DNA of 64,000 bases from Sphingopyxis lindanitolerans (GTDB lineage Bacteria; Pseudomonadota; Alphaproteobacteria; Sphingomonadales; Sphingomonadaceae). The DNA lies in assembly GCF_002993885.1 (NCBI RefSeq), contig NZ_CM009578.1, positions 124,001 through 188,000 of the forward strand, read 5' to 3'. The position numbers were made by a program, and so were the translations under genes. This document shows positions 33,223 through 41,330 of this stretch, piece by piece (positions within the stretch are counted from its first letter, which is position 1; every line of letters begins with the position of its first letter). The notes beneath the pieces are model-generated. The model made no database searches and was not told the DNA's origin. It saw only the letters and a list, made by a program, of their open reading frames with translations.

Positions 33223-34548
33223 ATGCTGACGGCCCTCCAAGCCAAAGCCGCTAATCCGCGGACCAAGAGCTATAAGCTCGCCGACGCGCGCGGTCTCTAT
33301 CTGTTCGTATCGACCACCGGCACCAAATCTTGGCGGTTCAAATATCGTCGGGAAGGAAAAGAGAGGTTGCTGACATTCGGTCAATTTCCTGAGGTAACGA
33401 TTGTCGAAGCTCGGGATTGGCGAGAGGTGGCAAGACGAGCCCTGAAGGAGGGGAGCGATCCCGCAATCGTGATCGAGACGCGAAGACGGCAACCAGTCAT
33501 GGTAGCTGACGTCACATTCGAAACGGTCGCGCGGCAATGGCTGGCAGATCATGAAGTGCATTGGTCCCGCGCCGATGCTACTCGTGTCCGCAATCGCATC
33601 GAAAGGGATCTGCTGGAGGTTCTCGGTGATGTTCCGGTGCGGAATATCAGCAGCACCCTGATCCTGAAACAGTTGCGCAAGATCGAGCAACGCGGGTCGA
33701 TCGAGACGGCGAAGCGGGTAAGAGGTTACATCCTCGCCATTCTGAAGCGTGCGAGAGGCGAAAAACTGATATCGTCAGATATCATCGAGGACGTCGAGTT
33801 TCTCGCTGATGCGCTCAAACCTAATCCGCCCTCCAACAAGCTGCCGGCACTGACAAACGCATCTGATTTGCTTGCTTTCCAGAAGACGGTGGATCGGTCG
33901 ATGGCTCCAGTTCTCGTCAAGCTGGCATCACGCTTCCTGGCGCTGGCTTTGGTACGCATCAGCGCGCTTCGCCTCGCGACATGGTCAGAATTCCAGGGAA
34001 TAAATTGGGAAGATCCGGAGAAGCCGGTCGATAAAGCCATTTGGTATATACCGGCTGCCCATATGAAATTGGCTGCTGCGAACAAGCGGAGTGCCAACTT
34101 TGGCCACAGCGTGCCGCTGTCCAGGCAGGCCGTGGACGTACTGCGAGCCGTTCACGAAATTACGGGACGGCACAACCTGGTCTTTCCCAGACCCACCGTC
34201 TGGTATGAGCCGATGTCGGATTGCACCTTGAGCACATTGTATAAGTGTATGGCTGAGGGCCGGTACAAAGGCAAAATGGTCCCGCACGGCTGGCGCTCCG
34301 CCTTCTCGACGATCATGAATGAGCGAGCGGCATTGCTGGAACGCGATGGCGACAGGCTGATGATCGACATGATACTCGCCCATGTACCCAAAGGTGTATC
34401 GGGATCGGAGTGGGCGTATAATCGTGCCCGCTATTTTGGCCCCAAGGCAACCCTGTGCCAGGCTTGGGCAGAGATGGTTACACACGGCTTGTGTCCTCCT
34501 GCCGCATTACTCGATATCTATCGGGAGGAGGGGAGGTGGTTCAGATAG
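33223..34548 (+). CDS. tyrosine-type site-specific integrase, P4 family
   Basis: A 441-residue recombinase. The N-terminal arm-binding domain (MLTALQAKAANPRTKSYKLA, then ADARGLYLFV and WRFKYRREGKERLLTFG) is typical of P4-like integrases of genomic islands. The catalytic domain keeps an Arg in VRISALRL, His355-x-x-Arg358 (HGWR), a His in LAHV and the Tyr399 nucleophile in AYNRARY, so it looks active. The ATG at 33223 matches the family's standard start and follows AAGGGG. It lies between the peptide cluster and the second catabolic region, with lower GC than both. It probably mobilised one flank; which one cannot be told without the second attachment site. Confidence 0.92.
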   Translation: MLTALQAKAANPRTKSYKLADARGLYLFVSTTGTKSWRFKYRREGKERLLTFGQFPEVTIVEARDWREVARRALKEGSDPAIVIETRRRQPVMVADVTFETVARQWLADHEVHWSRADATRVRNRIERDLLEVLGDVPVRNISSTLILKQLRKIEQRGSIETAKRVRGYILAILKRARGEKLISSDIIEDVEFLADALKPNPPSNKLPALTNASDLLAFQKTVDRSMAPVLVKLASRFLALALVRISALRLATWSEFQGINWEDPEKPVDKAIWYIPAAHMKLAAANKRSANFGHSVPLSRQAVDVLRAVHEITGRHNLVFPRPTVWYEPMSDCTLSTLYKCMAEGRYKGKMVPHGWRSAFSTIMNERAALLERDGDRLMIDMILAHVPKGVSGSEWAYNRARYFGPKATLCQAWAEMVTHGLCPPAALLDIYREEGRWFR

Positions 34549-34696
34549 TCGCTTGCTTTTGGTTATTCGGATTGCGACGGTGCCATGCTTTCGTGCGGTT
34601 CAGTCTGGTATCTTGTTTGACCGGACGATATACCCTTGGCCGAAGTCGGCGGCTGTCCTTTAGTGGCTCGTCGATTTCCCCTGCTGAAAGTCTCTT

Positions 34697-34720
34697 GGGG
34701 GAATTTCTGGGGGTATTTCA
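34697..34720 (+). repeat. tandem 12-base repeat near the integrase
   Basis: GGGGGAATTTCT is followed directly by GGGGGTATTTCA (10 of 12 identical), about 150 bases after the integrase stop. Short repeats of this kind are expected as arm-type binding sites of tyrosine integrases; that role is inference. Confidence 0.4.
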
Positions 34721-34764
34721 GGCGGATTGGCGATATTTGTAACGCCATTCCAATATTTTAGATG

Positions 34765-34890
34765 TTTATTTTTGGAGCTGCCGGGCCCACCATCGCTTCT
34801 CTCAACCGCCCGTCGAACCGGTCGATCGCGAGCAGCTCGGCGCCGCCCGCGAGCGCCGCCACGACTGGCGGTCCCGGATTTTCCGAACAG
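34765..34890 (-). pseudogene. possible gene remnant at the island edge
   Basis: On the minus strand, just downstream of the gene at 34901-35401, about 40 codons have ordinary protein-like composition (PPVVAALAGGAELLAIDRFDG, then RLREAMVG) before the frame hits the AT-rich integrase-side DNA and stops as PAAPKINI. It may be the stub of a gene cut by the integration event. I cannot name the family. Confidence 0.25.
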
Positions 34891-34900
34891 GGTCCGCGGA

Positions 34901-35401
34901 TCAGCCAGCCTGCGTGTCCATGTCCTTTTCGAGGCCCGCCCAGTCGCGGCTGACGAACCGTTCCTGAATCGCGGTGCGCGTTTCGAGATTGCCGTCGCGA
35001 ATCCAATGCCAGGTGCGGCAGCGCGACTGGCCATCGTCGGACAGTTGGATCATTTCATAAAGATAGAGGCTGGGGTCGCCCTGGCGCTGCCAATAGAGCA
35101 TCATGGTGCGGTTGTTCTGGTCGAGGCTGACTTCGGCCGCCCAGCCCTTAATCAGCTCATTGTCCCACCAGATGCGCCCGTCGTGATAGGCGGCGGGAAA
35201 GTCGCGCATCTCGGTGCGCCCGTCGCTCCACGTGTAATAATTGGTCTGGTGATAGGGGAATTCGCCGCCGTCGGGCAGGCGGCAGAACAGGCGCGATGTG
35301 TGCTCGTCGACCTGTTCGCCGGCCGCATTATAATAGGTGTAGACGCCGTCCCACACGCCCTCATGGCGGGCCAGCAGCGGCATATCATTCCTTATGCTCA
35401 T
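34901..35401 (-). CDS. conserved hypothetical protein, paralogue of 38556-39002
   Basis: A 166-residue soluble protein, rich in aromatic residues and alternating strands, plausibly a small calycin/nitrobindin-like beta-barrel (DUF3598-type), though I am not certain of the family. It shares a clear pattern with the protein at 38556: RHEGVW-G-Y near the start, WSDGR, a DGRIWWD motif, EMIQLSDDG, then RTWHWIRDG. Start ATG 35401 follows AAAGGAGAG and overlaps the end of the hydrolase gene by 17 bases, so it is the second gene of that leftward operon. A ligand-binding or isomerase-like role in the pathway is possible. No signal peptide. Confidence 0.75.
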   Translation of the reverse strand: MSIRNDMPLLARHEGVWDGVYTYYNAAGEQVDEHTSRLFCRLPDGGEFPYHQTNYYTWSDGRTEMRDFPAAYHDGRIWWDNELIKGWAAEVSLDQNNRTMMLYWQRQGDPSLYLYEMIQLSDDGQSRCRTWHWIRDGNLETRTAIQERFVSRDWAGLEKDMDTQAG

Positions 35402-36971
35402 TTTTCTCTCCTTTGTCGTTTGATTTTGGTGACCAGATATCGGCGCGTCCGGCGGCCCAATCCTCTGTCTCCCACCGTAGCAGCGGCGGCGCGTTCACTA
35501 TCAGCGTCGCGCGATCGGCGGCGGCAAGCGTCGCCAGCAGCGACCGGCCGGCGCGGGCGCGGATCAGGCTGCGATGTTCGGCCGCGAGCGCATCGGGGGC
35601 GATGTCGGCGGTGACAAAGGGGATGGCGTTGGCCGCCTTCGCCTCGAACCACGGCCAGAAAAAATGGGCCGCGCGCACCGCGCTCCATGCGGCGTGCAGA
35701 TAGGCGCCGTGGCGGTCGGGTGAGCCGTCTGGAATGGCATGATCCGCCCAGTCGGCCGCGGCGGCGCCCTCGACCGGAAGATGCGCGGCGATGCCGCCCC
35801 AGCCTGGCGCCCCCATTTTGCGCGCGACCGCGGCGGCGAGCAGCGCCGAAAAGCCTTCCCCGACAATGACGGGTGTGCGCCCACCCGTGATCGCCCCCAG
35901 CGCCGAGGCGACGACATCGCTCCAATCGTCAAGCGTCGGCGCGTCGCCGCCTGCCCAATCGTCCGACAGGCCATGGCCGGGCAGGTCGATCGCAAGCGTG
36001 CCGTCGTGCGGCAGCAAGTCGGCGGCGCGGCCCGGCGCGGGGAGCCGCACGGTATCGGCAGCAGGGTCGCCGCGCCAGTGGATCAGTCCGTCGAATCCGG
36101 CGGCGCGGACGGGAGCGAAGCCGCCGTTGCTGCCTTCGGCGATCGGCGGGCAGGGATGCGAGGGGGCTGCGCGCAGATGGCCGAGGCAGGCGGTCTCCAA
36201 CGCGGACGGTGTCGCCACGGCTTCGGCGCGCCACCCCGCGGGCAGTTCGCCGAGCCGGGCGATATGGCCCTGCAACGGGTCGCCGTCATAGGCGGCGATC
36301 AGCACCGGCGGCATCGCGGTGTCGGCCGGGGGAATGGCCGAGGGCGCGCTCAGCGCCGCGCCATAGCCGGAGCGATAGGCATCGCCGCTGTCGAGCATCT
36401 CGCGAACCACGGCGTCGATCCGCGCCGGATCGTCGTGCGCGCCGCCGAGTCGCGTTTCATCGCGGACATCGAACCAGGGAAAGAACCAGCTTTGTTCGGC
36501 GATGCGGTTCCACAGCCAGGTCAGATGCTCGCCATAGGCGCTCGGGCGGAAGGCGGGCAGATAGGATTCGCTGAAAACCGCCATTTCCTGCGGCGTCCAC
36601 ACCGCGTAGCCGCCGGTCGCCAGCGCCGTGAACCGCGCCGGATGATGCTGCAGCGCCTCCATCAGGATGATGCCGCCGCTGTGAAAGCCATAGGCGGCGG
36701 TCCGGTCGAGCCCCAGCGCATCGAGCAACGCGACCAGCGCATCGGCGAAGCTGGTGACATCGGGCTCGCCGGGCAGCGGGTCCGATTGTCCGAACCCCGG
36801 GGTGTCGGGGGCGATGCAGGTGAAATGGTCGGCCCAGCGCCGCATCAGCGCGTCATATTCGGCCGAGCTGCGCGGGCTCTGGTGCACCATCAGCAGCGCC
36901 GGCCCATTTCCCGCTTTGCGGTAATGGACGCGGCGACCCTTGACCTCGATGAAATGGCGGGTGATCGACAT
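35385..36971 (-). CDS. alpha/beta-hydrolase with a second, degenerate hydrolase half
   Basis: A 528-residue protein. The first half is a full alpha/beta-hydrolase: MVHQSPRSS oxyanion region (His30), PDTPGFGQSD, and the nucleophile elbow YGFHSGG with Ser98. The second half (from about residue 290) repeats the pattern (LAIDLPGHGLSDDW, then VIVGEGFSALLAAAVA) but the elbow has no Ser at the expected place, so it looks like a fused inactive copy. I chose ATG 36971; the operator palindrome at 36978-36995 begins only six bases upstream, leaving no normal ribosome site. It diverges from the aldehyde dehydrogenase and is probably repressed by the GntR protein. The hydrolysed bond is unknown. Confidence 0.83.
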   Translation of the reverse strand: MSITRHFIEVKGRRVHYRKAGNGPALLMVHQSPRSSAEYDALMRRWADHFTCIAPDTPGFGQSDPLPGEPDVTSFADALVALLDALGLDRTAAYGFHSGGIILMEALQHHPARFTALATGGYAVWTPQEMAVFSESYLPAFRPSAYGEHLTWLWNRIAEQSWFFPWFDVRDETRLGGAHDDPARIDAVVREMLDSGDAYRSGYGAALSAPSAIPPADTAMPPVLIAAYDGDPLQGHIARLGELPAGWRAEAVATPSALETACLGHLRAAPSHPCPPIAEGSNGGFAPVRAAGFDGLIHWRGDPAADTVRLPAPGRAADLLPHDGTLAIDLPGHGLSDDWAGGDAPTLDDWSDVVASALGAITGGRTPVIVGEGFSALLAAAVARKMGAPGWGGIAAHLPVEGAAAADWADHAIPDGSPDRHGAYLHAAWSAVRAAHFFWPWFEAKAANAIPFVTADIAPDALAAEHRSLIRARAGRSLLATLAAADRATLIVNAPPLLRWETEDWAAGRADIWSPKSNDKGEKNEHKE

Positions 36972-36977
36972 GATTGT

Positions 36978-36995
36978 AATTTGTCCGGACAAATT
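36978..36995. promoter_or_regulatory. candidate GntR operator, site 1 (18-bp perfect palindrome)
   Basis: AATTTGTCCGGACAAATT is perfectly symmetric and contains the 12-bp core TTGTCCGGACAA. It lies in the divergent hydrolase / aldehyde dehydrogenase region, six bases from the hydrolase start. The same core recurs exactly at 49036 and 49826. Confidence 0.75.
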
Positions 36996-37126
36996 GCGCT
37001 CGACAAGTCTTTTTTTTTCGGACTAGGGTGCAAATCATAAATTTGATGGAGACGGACGATGACGCTGATCGGCACCAAAATGGTTCGCGACCGGCGAAGA
37101 GCCTGCCGCAGGTGGGAAACACAGCC

Positions 37127-38563
37127 ATGACGCTTCCCGTCGTCAATCCGCGCACTGGCGCGGCCGATTACAGCATTGAACCGCTCGACGGCATGGCGAT
37201 CGCGTCGCTGGCGGCACGGCTGCGCTCCGGTCAGCGGCAATGGGCGGCGTTGACGCCCGAAGCGCGCGGTTATGCCTTGCGTGCGCTGGCCGAAGCGATG
37301 GGCCGCCACCGCGCGGCGCTGATCGCGGCGCTGACCGCCGATACCGGGCGCGCGGCGATTTCGGTGATCGAGGCCGATTCGATGGTGCGCACGCTCATTC
37401 GCTGGGCGGACAGCGCGCCCGCCATCATCGCGGGCGCCGAAATGACGGGCCGGCAGACGGGCATCCCGACGATCACCACATCGACGCGACTGATTCCCTA
37501 TCCGCTGGTCGGCGTCATCAGCCCGTGGAATTTCCCGCTGACACTGGCGCTGATCGACGCGATCCCGGCGCTCGCCGCGGGCTGCGCGGTCGTCGTCAAG
37601 CCGTCCGAAATCACCCCCCGCTTCATCCGCCCGCTGATGGCCGCGATCGCCGAGGTTCCGGCCATCGCCGCCGTGCTGGCGCTGATCGAGGGGGACGGCG
37701 CGACCGGCGCGGCGCTGGTCGAGCATGTCGACTATGTCGCCTTCACCGGATCGGTCGCGACGGGGCGCAAGGTCGGCGAGGCGGCGGCGCGCGCTTTCAT
37801 CCCCGCCAGCCTTGAACTCGGTGGCAAGGATCCGATGATCATCCTTGCCAGCGCCGATCCCGAGCAAGCGGCGGAAACCGCGCTGCGGGCGTCGGTGGTC
37901 AATACGGGGCAGGCGTGCCAGTCGATCGAGCGCGTCTATGTCGCGCGCGCCATTGCCGATCGCTTCCTGGCCGCGCTGGTCGCCAGGGCGAAAGCGGTGC
38001 GGCTCAATCATCCCGATGTGAACCGCGGCGACATCGGCCCCTTCATTTTTGCGCGGCAGGCCGCGATCGTTCAGGCACAGATCGACGATGCGGTGGCCAA
38101 GGGCGCAAAGCTGCTCGCGGGCGGGCAGGTCGAGACGCTGGGCGGTGGCCGCTATCTGCGCCCGACCGTGATCGTCGACGTCACCCCAGACATGGCGATC
38201 ATGACCGAAGAGACGTTCGGCCCGGTAATTCCCGTGACGCTGTTCGATAGCATCGACGAGGCGGTTCGCCATGCCAATAGCGGCATTTTCGGCCTGTCGG
38301 CCGCGGTGCTGGCGGGAAGCATCGAGGAGGCCGAAGCGGTGGCGGTGCGACTCGATGCCGGGGCGGTGTCGATCAACGACGGATCGCTGACCGCGATGGT
38401 CTGGGAGGCGGAAAAATCGAGCTTCGGCCAAAGCGGCCTCGGCCCGTCACGGATGGGCGACAGCGGCGTGCTGCGCTTTTTTCGCCGCCAGGCGATCATC
38501 CGGCAATCCGGCAGCGCGCTACCGCTCGCGGCCTATGCAGAGAAGGACATATTCAATGGATGA
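37127..38563 (+). CDS. NAD(P)-dependent aldehyde dehydrogenase
   Basis: A 478-residue aldehyde dehydrogenase oxidising an aldehyde to its acid. The cofactor region has SPWNFPLTLA (about residues 127-136), the general base is Glu230 in LELGGKD and the nucleophile is Cys264 in GQACQS. The ATG at 37127 (MTLPVVNPRTG) gives the family's normal N-terminus; an earlier in-frame start near 37028 would add 33 unlikely residues. It diverges from the hydrolase and shares its operator. The stop overlaps the next gene (ATGGATGA). It probably handles an aldehyde produced by the hydrolase or FAD oxidase of this regulon; the substrate is open. Confidence 0.9.
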   Translation: MTLPVVNPRTGAADYSIEPLDGMAIASLAARLRSGQRQWAALTPEARGYALRALAEAMGRHRAALIAALTADTGRAAISVIEADSMVRTLIRWADSAPAIIAGAEMTGRQTGIPTITTSTRLIPYPLVGVISPWNFPLTLALIDAIPALAAGCAVVVKPSEITPRFIRPLMAAIAEVPAIAAVLALIEGDGATGAALVEHVDYVAFTGSVATGRKVGEAAARAFIPASLELGGKDPMIILASADPEQAAETALRASVVNTGQACQSIERVYVARAIADRFLAALVARAKAVRLNHPDVNRGDIGPFIFARQAAIVQAQIDDAVAKGAKLLAGGQVETLGGGRYLRPTVIVDVTPDMAIMTEETFGPVIPVTLFDSIDEAVRHANSGIFGLSAAVLAGSIEEAEAVAVRLDAGAVSINDGSLTAMVWEAEKSSFGQSGLGPSRMGDSGVLRFFRRQAIIRQSGSALPLAAYAEKDIFNG

Positions 38564-39002
38564 TTTCAGGACGGCAATGCCGAACATGCTTCGGCACGAG
38601 GGCGTGTGGGAAGGCGAATATCGCCATGTCGACCGCGACGGCAGCCTGGTCGACTTCCACCATATGACCACGCGCTGCGAATTTCCGGCACACGGCGACG
38701 TCGCCTATATCCAGCATAATGTGCTGCGCTGGGATGATGGGCGTTCGGTGGAACGCAGTTTCGGCGGCGCGTTTCGCGACGGGCTGCTCTGGTGGGACAC
38801 CGATCGTTTCCACGGCCATGGCTGGGAGACGATGGACGGCATCGTCATGCTGCGGCTCGATCGCAAGGACGAGCCGGGCGTGCGCTTTACCGAGATGATC
38901 GAACTCAGCGACGACGGCCGGACACGCGCGCGCACCTGGCAATGGTTTCGCGACGGAGTCCCGTTTCGGCGGACCTTGTGCGACGAATGGCGGGTCGATT
39001 GA
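38556..39002 (+). CDS. conserved hypothetical protein, paralogue of 34901-35401
   Basis: A 148-residue protein starting at ATG 38556, overlapping the aldehyde dehydrogenase stop. Shared with the paralogue are RHEGVWEGEY, WDDGRSVER, DGLLWWDTD, EMIELSDDGRTR and RTWQWFRDG. It is likely a small beta-rich ligand-binding or isomerase-like protein. Its position mirrors that of the paralogue: each is the last gene of one arm of a divergent pair driven from the same operator. This suggests a heterodimer or two variants for successive intermediates; no catalytic motif is obvious. Confidence 0.75.
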   Translation: MDDFRTAMPNMLRHEGVWEGEYRHVDRDGSLVDFHHMTTRCEFPAHGDVAYIQHNVLRWDDGRSVERSFGGAFRDGLLWWDTDRFHGHGWETMDGIVMLRLDRKDEPGVRFTEMIELSDDGRTRARTWQWFRDGVPFRRTLCDEWRVD

Positions 39003-39034
39003 GCGTTTAACGCCCGCCATTCGCGCGCGCTGGA

Positions 39035-39769
39035 TCAGCGGTCGAGTTCGACCAGCTCGTACCAGGTCTGCATATAGCCCCCGACCCCGCCCTGGACGAA
39101 GATCGAGTCGCGGTCGGCGGTGACCCACATGTCATAATGCGGATGCGGGGTTCCGCCCATGCCGGGGCCTTCGTCGTCGACGAAGCGGAAGTGGCGGCAG
39201 TCGAAGGTGCCCGCCGCGACGGTGACGGTTTCTTCACCCACATATTCGAGCGCCATCACGACCTCGGCGATCATCGGCGGGGTGGCGCCGCGATGGTCGG
39301 GGGACGGAAGAAACAGGCGGAGTTTGCGGCGATGCGGACCTTTGGTCACGTCCATGCAGCGCGTGGTGTAGCCGTCGCCCGCGATGGGATGCGTGCCGAA
39401 CCCCTCGATCGCGCCCTGATAGGCGAGACTCTGCGACAGTCGGCCGATCGTCGGACCATGGCTTTCGCATGTGACGACGCCGCCGTCGGTGCCGGGCTGG
39501 TGGTGGATCCAGCCCGATCCCATGAAGCGGTCGCCGATCGTCAGGTGAACATGGAGATCCTGCGGGCGGCCTTCGCTGTCCATCGCATAGACGATGTCGC
39601 GCAGCACCGTCGGAGCAGGCTCCTCGATCTCGCAGCGCGCGCGAAAGATGCTGCTGCCGTCGCCATGATGGGTGAAGCTGAACCACTCGCGCCCGCGTTC
39701 GCGGTCGAACATCTCGGGCTTTTTCGACGTATAGCGGATCAGGCCGCTGACCGTGCGATGCTGCATCAT
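39035..39769 (-). CDS. hypothetical protein (DUF3108-like C-terminus)
   Basis: A 244-residue protein, last gene of the eight-gene leftward operon that begins with the TonB receptor at 48982. It is beta-rich, with paired His/Asp patches (HPHYDMW near the end) and a segment TVAAGTFDCRHFRF that resembles the core of DUF3108-type proteins. There is no signal peptide or membrane segment. The start overlaps the previous stop by four bases. I do not recognise a specific function; the conserved C-terminal GGYMQTWYELVEL suggests a fold that binds a hydrophobic ligand. Confidence 0.65.
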   Translation of the reverse strand: MMQHRTVSGLIRYTSKKPEMFDRERGREWFSFTHHGDGSSIFRARCEIEEPAPTVLRDIVYAMDSEGRPQDLHVHLTIGDRFMGSGWIHHQPGTDGGVVTCESHGPTIGRLSQSLAYQGAIEGFGTHPIAGDGYTTRCMDVTKGPHRRKLRLFLPSPDHRGATPPMIAEVVMALEYVGEETVTVAAGTFDCRHFRFVDDEGPGMGGTPHPHYDMWVTADRDSIFVQGGVGGYMQTWYELVELDR

Positions 39770-40134
39770 GTGTCGCGCATCCGCATATTCAGTTCGGCCA
39801 ATGACGGCTCGGGTGCTGCCTGCATGGCTTCCATCTCCTGCTGCATGCCGCGCATGATCCGCGCGACATATTCCTTGGTCATCAGCGCGCGGTCATAGGC
39901 GGCGTCGCGATCGGGCGCATAAGCGTCGATGTCGGCGCGGCAGATCACCGCCTTGGTCTCCAGCAGCCGCTCGACCGTGTCGAGCCGCTCCTTGACCACC
40001 GCGAGCTCGCCCGCCAGCGCCATCACGATCGAAAGCGTGCGTTCGGCATGATAGTCGTTCAGCGTATCGGGGCGCTTGCCCTTGGCGCGGGCTCCGGCGC
40101 GGGCAATCCAATCGATGGGGTCGTCGTTGCTCAT
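39766..40134 (-). CDS. hypothetical small protein with coiled-coil helix
   Basis: A 122-residue, mostly helical protein. The ATG at 40134 (MSNDDPIDW) overlaps the methyltransferase stop (ATGA). The middle (LSIVMALAGELAVVKERLDTV, about residues 34-54) has a heptad-like pattern, so self-association or pairing with a neighbour such as the methyltransferase is plausible. The C-terminus is Met- and Glu-rich (MRGMQQEMEAMQ). No known domain is recognised. Both its ends overlap neighbouring genes by four bases, which argues that it is real and made in step with them. Confidence 0.65.
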   Translation of the reverse strand: MSNDDPIDWIARAGARAKGKRPDTLNDYHAERTLSIVMALAGELAVVKERLDTVERLLETKAVICRADIDAYAPDRDAAYDRALMTKEYVARIMRGMQQEMEAMQAAPEPSLAELNMRMRDT

Positions 40135-41330
40135 GCGTCTGCCTTCCAGGCTCCATAGGCGTTCCACGCCGCAGCGCGGCCGTGATCTTCGGTGTCCCCG
40201 GCGGGCGCCTGGGGGAAAATGTCGCGATCGACCACGGCGAGCACGCGCGCGGTAAACTGGCTGTCGCGCGGAAAGCCTGCGTCCGCCATGACCTGTTTCA
40301 GGTCGAGCGCGTGCATGGCCGACCAGCAGGGTTCGTTGTTGTTGAACGCATCCCAGTCGCGGATAAACTGTTCGTAAAGCGGCATGTCCGGATCATATTG
40401 CGGCTGTTCGAGGTGGAACATCAGGCCGCCGGGCGCCAGCACGCGCGCCGCTTCGGTGATGATGCGGGGCAGCGCCTTGCCCGACAGTTCGTGCAGGAAC
40501 ATCGTCGTTTGGACCCAGTCGAAATGACCGTCGGGAAAACGGCTCATATCCTCGGCATCCATCTGGATGAAGCGCAGATTGGTCGCGCCCAGCGCCTGCG
40601 CGCGGGCATGGCCATAGCGCAGCACCGCCGCGCCAGTGTCGATGGCGATCACCTCGGTGTCGGGAAAGGCGAGCGCGAGCGGCACGATATTATGGCCGAT
40701 TGTGCAGCCCAGATCGAGGATGCGGCGCGGCGTCCAACCCGGGCGTTCCTTGGCGATCCATTCGACCAGCGCCTGCCCGCCGCCGTCGGTCAAGGCGCCG
40801 AGCGCGCCTGCGGTCGTGGCAAAGAAGCCGCTGTCGTAATTGGCGCCCGTCGACATATCACCGGCGCGTTCCTCGCCATAATAGCTGCCGGGCATGCAAT
40901 GAATGTCGGCGGCGGTCATATAGGGCGGTTGCGCAAGGTCGGGATCCAGCTCGAGCGTGTCGCGGCCCTCGTTGAACTGGCGGACCTTCGCCGACAGCTC
41001 GTCGATCTGGCGCAGTGTGATCGCGCGGCCGTTCTGCTGGCGCATTTCCATCGAATTGCGCTTGAGCGCCGACCAATAGCGGTGCCAGTCGTCGGCGTTC
41101 ATCGCATCGCGAATCTCGAAACGATCGGCGGGATCGCGGCCATGTTCGGCCCGGAAGGCGGGGAGGACGCGCGTGTCATAAGCGATCTTGTTGCCCGCGC
41201 CGAGCGCGCCCGACAGATATTTGTTGAGCGCGGCGAGATAGTTATAGCGCGCCGCTTCATCATGTGTCGGGGAAGGGAATACCGCGTGCCGGGCAACCGC
41301 CGAATAGGGCGGGGGGACATCCTGTTTCAT
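40131..41330 (-). CDS. class I SAM-dependent methyltransferase
   Basis: A 399-residue protein. The last 220 residues form a Rossmann methyltransferase domain with motif I LDLGCTIGHN (about residues 205-214), the acidic residue of VIAIDT, MDAEDM and the post-motif LAPGGLMFH. The first 170 residues are an extra helical domain I do not recognise. ATG 41330 overlaps the preceding stop (ATGA). In a degradative operon a methyltransferase may move a methyl group from the substrate to an acceptor, or modify a phenol or acid; sequence does not tell which. Confidence 0.82.
   Translation of the reverse strand: MKQDVPPPYSAVARHAVFPSPTHDEAARYNYLAALNKYLSGALGAGNKIAYDTRVLPAFRAEHGRDPADRFEIRDAMNADDWHRYWSALKRNSMEMRQQNGRAITLRQIDELSAKVRQFNEGRDTLELDPDLAQPPYMTAADIHCMPGSYYGEERAGDMSTGANYDSGFFATTAGALGALTDGGGQALVEWIAKERPGWTPRRILDLGCTIGHNIVPLALAFPDTEVIAIDTGAAVLRYGHARAQALGATNLRFIQMDAEDMSRFPDGHFDWVQTTMFLHELSGKALPRIITEAARVLAPGGLMFHLEQPQYDPDMPLYEQFIRDWDAFNNNEPCWSAMHALDLKQVMADAGFPRDSQFTARVLAVVDRDIFPQAPAGDTEDHGRAAAWNAYGAWKADA

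Larger units (their letters stand above)
34549..34900. other. intergenic region after the integrase, with a composition switch
   Basis: The first 220 bases are AT-richer and carry tandem GGGGG-containing repeats; from about 34771 the sequence abruptly becomes GC-rich. No complete gene lies here. The switch probably marks the edge of integrated DNA, though no matching direct repeat was found elsewhere in the window. Confidence 0.45.

Noticed and set aside
37009..37018. A run of nine T bases as a possible terminator
   Set aside because: There is no stable hairpin before it on either strand, and it lies in a divergent promoter region.
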